Assembly: GCA_002340515.1 (NCBI GenBank)
Contig: DDMF01000006.1
Location: 34,089 to 42,064, forward strand
Reading direction: 5' to 3'
From: Rhodobacteraceae bacterium UBA2553
GTDB lineage: Bacteria; Pseudomonadota; Alphaproteobacteria; Rhodobacterales; Rhodobacteraceae
Length of the DNA stretch: 7,976 nucleotides
Below, piece after piece: positions 5,114-7,976 of this stretch (its first letter is position 1; every line of letters starts with the position of its first letter). The translations under genes were made by a program, and so were the position numbers. The notes beneath the pieces were generated by a model. The model made no database searches and had not been told where the DNA came from. It saw nothing but the letters and a program-made list of their open reading frames with translations.

Positions 5114-5649
5114 TGGCGGACCTCGGCACACAGATCGCGCGCATTGTTTCTCAGATCGGCGATCTGCAACGCAAACAAGCCAATATCGTGCGCTCCGGAC
5201 GTGTGATCGACATTGATCCTGCCAAGGGCCGGGTTCGCATCGATCTGGGGGATGAAGACACCCCATTTCCTTCCCCTTGGATCCCGTGGACGGAACGAGC
5301 TGGCGCGCGCAAGACATGGAACCCGCCCAGTGTTGGCGAATTCATGACCGTTCTTTCCCGATCGGGTGAAGTGAATGAAAACTCCCTCGCCATCCATGGC
5401 GGGTTTACCGATGAGAATGCCGCACCTTCAGGCGATGGCGATGCCTTGGCCTTCTCACTTGGTGAATTGTCCGCTGTGGTGCTGGGCGCGAGTGCAACGC
5501 TGACCATTGGCGGTGTGACCTTCACCTTTTCAGGCGCCGGCCTTTCCATCGATGGCGGCGAGATCAAACACAATGGCACAGACGTGGGCGACACCCACAA
5601 ACACAGTGGGGTCATGTCTGGCCCTGCACAAACCGGAACGCCTGTTTAA
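5113..5649 (+). CDS. baseplate spike protein, P2 gpV / Mu gp45 family
   Basis: This is the central tail spike that pierces the outer membrane. Counting from ATG 5113 the protein has 178 residues: an N-terminal helix (1-25), an OB-fold with GRVIDIDPAKGRVRIDLGDE (29-48), PWIPW and WNPPSVGEFMTVLSRSGE (69-86), then a beta-helical stretch (110-155) with many short V/L/I strands, and the tip motif DTHKHSG (160-166) followed by GPAQTGTPV. In P2 gpV and related spikes, paired His-x-His at the apex binds an iron ion, and H162/H164 are the obvious equivalents. GGAGA at 5101-5105 stands seven bases before ATG 5113, better than the GTG at 5110. The ATG overlaps the previous TGA by one base. It opens a P2-ordered tail cassette. 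Confidence 0.93.
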   Translation: MADLGTQIARIVSQIGDLQRKQANIVRSGRVIDIDPAKGRVRIDLGDEDTPFPSPWIPWTERAGARKTWNPPSVGEFMTVLSRSGEVNENSLAIHGGFTDENAAPSGDGDALAFSLGELSAVVLGASATLTIGGVTFTFSGAGLSIDGGEIKHNGTDVGDTHKHSGVMSGPAQTGTPV

Positions 5650-5660
5650 GGAGACCCCAA

Positions 5661-5858
5661 ATGGCGGCGAAAGCAAAAACCGATCCCAAGCCCATCAAGC
5701 ACACCTATGTGTTTCAAGTGCAGACCTGGTGGGGCCCGCATCTCAAAGAGCCGGGTGACGAAATCGAGATCACCAAAGACGAGGCGCAGTATTATGAGCC
5801 TCACACCCTGAAAAAGAAAAAGGCCGAGACCGCAAAAACAGCCAAGGCCAAAGCATAA
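5661..5858 (+). CDS. 65-residue Lys/Ala-tailed protein between spike and wedge genes, function unknown
   Basis: I do not recognise a family by name. A strong AAGGAG (5648-5653) and the tight fit between gpV and gpW support it as a real gene. Residues 14-50 are a small beta-like core (HTYVFQVQTWWGPHLKEPGD, EIEITKDEAQYYEPHTL). Residues 51-65 are a basic low-complexity tail, KKKKAETAKTAKAKA. G25-K39 (GPHLKEPGDEIEITK) aligns without gaps with G56-K70 of the FluMu_N protein (GMRFTQEGVKVDVSK) in chemical type at almost every position, and both have a Lys/Ala-rich arm. They may be distant relatives, one in the head module and one in the tail module. A baseplate-associated role is suggested only by its position. 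Confidence 0.72.
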   Translation: MAAKAKTDPKPIKHTYVFQVQTWWGPHLKEPGDEIEITKDEAQYYEPHTLKKKKAETAKTAKAKA

Positions 5859-5861
5859 GCG

Positions 5862-6197
5862 ATGGCGGGCATGTGTCGGCATACGGGGCGATGGCTTGAG
5901 GGGTGGGATCACATTTCCCAATCTCTGGACGTGTTGCTTTCCACTCGGAAGGGAACGCGTCTGGAACGTCGCGAGTTTGGCGCTGATGTGCCAGCGCTTC
6001 AGGATCGCCCCGCCGACACCGACACGCTTCTTGATTTCTGTGTGTCGCTTGCCATCGCCATTGATGCCTATGAACCCCGCGTGGAATTCCACGGCATCGA
6101 TGATGTGAGCTTTGATGAAAACGGCACTGCCCAGATCTCAATTAATTTGACCGACCTGACCACAGGCCAACAGCACATCTATGGGACAGCAACATGA
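5862..6197 (+). CDS. baseplate wedge protein, P2 gpW / T4 gp25-like
   Basis: A 111-residue lysozyme-like gpW/gp25 wedge subunit, part of the inner baseplate that triggers sheath contraction. The family start is plain: MAGMCRHTGRWLEGWDHISQ, then SLDVLLSTRKGTRLERREFGADVPAL, with the RREFG block (37-40 region) that characterises gp25 proteins, and a C-terminal strand pair EPRVEFHGIDDVSF and AQISINLTDL. The ATG at 5862 lies three bases after the stop of the preceding gene and only a weak AAGG (5844-5847) is visible, so translation is probably coupled. ATG 5871 is possible but family members usually begin M-x-G-M. The stop overlaps the next start as ATGA. Confidence 0.93.
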   Translation: MAGMCRHTGRWLEGWDHISQSLDVLLSTRKGTRLERREFGADVPALQDRPADTDTLLDFCVSLAIAIDAYEPRVEFHGIDDVSFDENGTAQISINLTDLTTGQQHIYGTAT

Positions 6198-7051
6198 GCG
6201 AGTTTTCCGCCGTTGATATCAGCAAATTTCCCTTTCCAGAGATGGTGCAGGTTCTTTCCCATGAGGAAGAGTTTCAAAAGCTGAAAGCGAACCTTCTCGA
6301 GCTTGTGCCGGCCGCCGCTGAAGAGTTGGAACTTGAAACCGAGCCAATGACCATTTTCCTTCAACGTGTGGCGTCTGAAATCGTGAAGATTAAAGGTCAG
6401 GTGAATGACGATAGCCGCAAAAATACCCTGGCACATTCTTATGGCGCCGCTTTGGAAAACTTCGCATTCAATCTGGGTGTGCTGAAGGAAGAGGCCGAAA
6501 GTGATGACAGCCTGAAACGCCGCGCTATCCTCGCGCAGGAAAAGCGCACCACGGCCGGACATCGAGGCATGTATATTGCCCACGCATTGGACGCGGCCCC
6601 CACCGAGGTGAAAGGTGTTGAGGCGATCAAGGTCAATAATGACGGGCTTTGCCGGATCTATGTATTGGCAAATGAAGGAAGCGGCATTCCCAATGCCGAA
6701 TTGATTGCAACGGTGCATGACTATGTGTTGCCCCGCATCCCTCTTTGTTCTTCGCTTGAAACCCAATCCGCTGAGGTTCTGGAATATTCAATTGCGGGTG
6801 AGCTGAAGTTTTATCCCGGTGTCGATCGGGCGGCTGCACTTACAGATTGCCAAGCCCGTGCCGAAGCTTTTGCCGAGAAACGCCGAGCACTTGGCTATGA
6901 TATCACCCTGCATGGCATCCAAGGGGCTTTTGCAGATCCTCGCATTCAAAACGCCATCATAACCGCTCCGGCGGATGATATCGTCTGTGCGGATCACCAA
7001 GCGGCCTATTGCACCGGGGTTGTTTTGACGGATGGTGGCCATGCCCTCTGA
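6194..7051 (+). CDS. baseplate protein J, P2 gpJ family
   Basis: This 285-residue protein is a baseplate J-type wedge component, joining gpW to gpI and the spike hub. Visible family features: an N-terminal FSAVDISKFPFPEMVQVLSH block, a helix with ELETEPMTIFLQRVASEI, ALENFAFNLGVLKEE (92-106), the DDSLKRRAILAQEK segment (109-122) with TAGHRGMYIAHALDA, then IPNAELIATVHDYVL and LRRIPLC-like residues around 182, and a C-terminal DGGHAL. P2 gpJ is about 300 residues, so the length is normal. GGGA at 6183-6186 stands seven bases before the ATG. It overlaps gpW by four bases and gpI by eleven or more, typical of a translationally coupled cassette. Confidence 0.92.
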   Translation: MSEFSAVDISKFPFPEMVQVLSHEEEFQKLKANLLELVPAAAEELELETEPMTIFLQRVASEIVKIKGQVNDDSRKNTLAHSYGAALENFAFNLGVLKEEAESDDSLKRRAILAQEKRTTAGHRGMYIAHALDAAPTEVKGVEAIKVNNDGLCRIYVLANEGSGIPNAELIATVHDYVLPRIPLCSSLETQSAEVLEYSIAGELKFYPGVDRAAALTDCQARAEAFAEKRRALGYDITLHGIQGAFADPRIQNAIITAPADDIVCADHQAAYCTGVVLTDGGHAL

Positions 7052-7637
7052 AATCTCACTCCTACCCAACAATTCAACCCCATTGGAGCGTGGCATTGAA
7101 CACGCCATTTCCAAGGGTTTTGATATCCCCGTGCGCATTGGCACGCTTTGGAACGCAGACACTTGCCCGGTTGAGGCGCTGCCGTTCCTGGCACATGCAA
7201 TGTCAGCCAATTTCTTTGATCCAGCTTGGCCCGAAGATCTGCAACGCGCTATGTTGCGCAATACGCCTGAATTGCATCTCTGGTTGGGTACGTTGCTGGG
7301 GATGCATTTAGCCCTGAAATATGCGGGCTATGGCGATGCCGTTATCATCCAAGGCAAGCAAGCCTTTGTCGGATCAGATTGGGTTGTTGGAGATCCAAAT
7401 CAACCCGTTGGTGGTCCGCAGCGCTGGAATGAGTTCTGGGTGATTATCCAGCAAGAAATCACCCAGGATCAACTCAACTATTTGGTGGACATAGCAAAGA
7501 CCGCCAAACCCCTTTTCACTGACCTCACCCGCGTGACGGTAGAGCATGTCAACCAAGTTGTAGGCGCGCCCTGGAACGTGGGGGATGAGACCGTGAACGT
7601 AGGCTCAACTTACAAGATTGGAGATCTGAATGCCTGA
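7041..7637 (+). CDS. tail protein I, P2 gpI family, with a WxVGD repeat extension
   Basis: From ATG 7041 the product has 198 residues and begins MPSEISLLPNNSTPLERGIE, the SLLPxNxTPLER start typical of P2 gpI-type proteins; the ATG at 7032 would add MVA only. The core LWNADTCPVEALPFLAHAMS (36-55) and PAWPEDLQRAMLRNTPELHL (61-80) with GMHLALKYAGYG (87-98) is the expected wedge and fibre-adaptor domain. It attaches the tail fibre to the baseplate. Residues 110-124 (VGSDWVVGDPNQPVG) and 174-188 (VGAPWNVGDETVNVG) share 8 of 15 residues; a third partial copy, YKIGD, ends the chain. The family core has no such repeats that I know of. The stop overlaps the fibre gene by eight bases. Confidence 0.9.
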   Translation: MPSEISLLPNNSTPLERGIEHAISKGFDIPVRIGTLWNADTCPVEALPFLAHAMSANFFDPAWPEDLQRAMLRNTPELHLWLGTLLGMHLALKYAGYGDAVIIQGKQAFVGSDWVVGDPNQPVGGPQRWNEFWVIIQQEITQDQLNYLVDIAKTAKPLFTDLTRVTVEHVNQVVGAPWNVGDETVNVGSTYKIGDLNA

Positions 7638-7976
7638 TCCAGACTTTCTACCGGAACCGGACGGTAACACATATCCAGACATCCCAACCATTAAAGATGG
7701 GCAGGCCCAATCTGGTGGTCTTTGGGACGAAGCCACCGGTAAGGGCAATTGGAATGTGCACGCCCAAAAGCTCATGGAGCGGATCAGTTTTGTTTTGCGC
7801 CTGGTCAATGCAATTACCGACGGCGTTGATCCCGCTTTTGACACACTCAAAGAAATATCTGACGCCCTTGGTGATGACGCCGATCTGGCGGCAACGTTGA
7901 CCGCCCTCATCGCCACGAAAATGAATGCCGCAGACGGTGTTGGCACGGGTACTACCGCCCTTGAAAAGCTAATCGC
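7630..7976 (+). CDS. tail fibre protein, N-terminal part, 3' partial
   Basis: A frame opens at ATG 7630 and runs past the window end without a stop, giving about 115 residues. GGAG at 7619-7622 lies seven bases before the ATG, and the ATG overlaps the gpI stop. It starts MPDPDFLPEPDGNTYPDIPT, then has WDEATGKGNWNVHAQKLMER, and then the linker-like DPAFDTLKEISDALGDDADL (residues 61-80), followed by AATLTALIATKM and a Gly-rich run. The 'FDTLKEISDALGDD' type segment is common in phage tail fibres just before the repetitive shaft. It follows gpI, where P2 has the fibre gene H. The receptor-binding tip, the most variable part, lies outside the window. Confidence 0.85.
   Translation, partial: MPDPDFLPEPDGNTYPDIPTIKDGQAQSGGLWDEATGKGNWNVHAQKLMERISFVLRLVNAITDGVDPAFDTLKEISDALGDDADLAATLTALIATKMNAADGVGTGTTALEKLI

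Noticed and set aside
6179..6766. Minus-strand open frame of 195 codons opposite gpJ
   Set aside because: Shadow of the gpJ gene; residues are unlike a real protein and no ribosome binding site is visible.
1..7976. Defence, toxin, CRISPR, tRNA or insertion-sequence cargo
   Set aside because: I saw no repeat-spacer array, tRNA fold, transposase or cargo gene; all confident genes are phage structural genes.

Overview
The window is the middle of the late, structural region of a Mu-like temperate phage, almost certainly a prophage or prophage fragment. Every gene I can support reads left to right, with overlaps or short gaps, except for one untypical 345-base gap at 353-697. Protein sequence style (moderately GC-rich codons, many Ala/Asp/Glu, head proteins like those of Rhodobacterales Mu-like prophages) suggests an alphaproteobacterial host, probably a marine Rhodobacteraceae (Roseobacter-type) bacterium. 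That host call is an inference from resemblance, not from a marker gene.

Layout. Bases 2-352 are the 3' end of a Mu gpF-like head morphogenesis gene with a small nuclease-like C-terminal domain. Bases 353-697 hold no convincing gene but are rich in small DNA structure: stem-loops, helically phased CTTTCAAAA repeats and a perfect 9-bp-arm palindrome just before the protease gene, the place where Mu has its late promoter PI. Then comes the head module: protease gpI with a nested scaffold start (698-1771), capsid cement/decoration protein (1816-2208), major capsid gpT (2251-3156), a strong stem-loop (3174-3203), a FluMu_N small protein (3232-3510), a 171-base structured non-coding spacer (3511-3681), the gp36 head-tail connector (3682-4104), a gpG/tail-completion protein (4104-4580) and a gp37/gpK-like protein (4577-5113).

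The tail part follows in P2 order: spike gpV (5113-5649), an unassigned 65-residue protein (5661-5858), gpW wedge (5862-6197), gpJ (6194-7051), gpI (7041-7637) and the N-terminus of a tail fibre (7630 to the window end). Sheath, tube and tape-measure genes, which in Mu lie between gpK and the baseplate, are absent here, so the phage is a Mu-type head joined to a P2-ordered tail cassette.

How it works together. The protease and its nested scaffold product build and mature the gpT prohead, and the cement protein decorates it. gp36, the gpG-like protein and the gpK-like protein make the neck and join it to a contractile tail, whose baseplate is spike, wedges (W, J, I) and fibre. I found no defence, toxin or metabolic cargo. 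The best candidates for something not ordinarily annotated are the non-coding spacer at 3511-3681, the regulatory-looking gap before the protease gene, the nested scaffold start, and the resemblance between the two small Lys/Ala-rich proteins.
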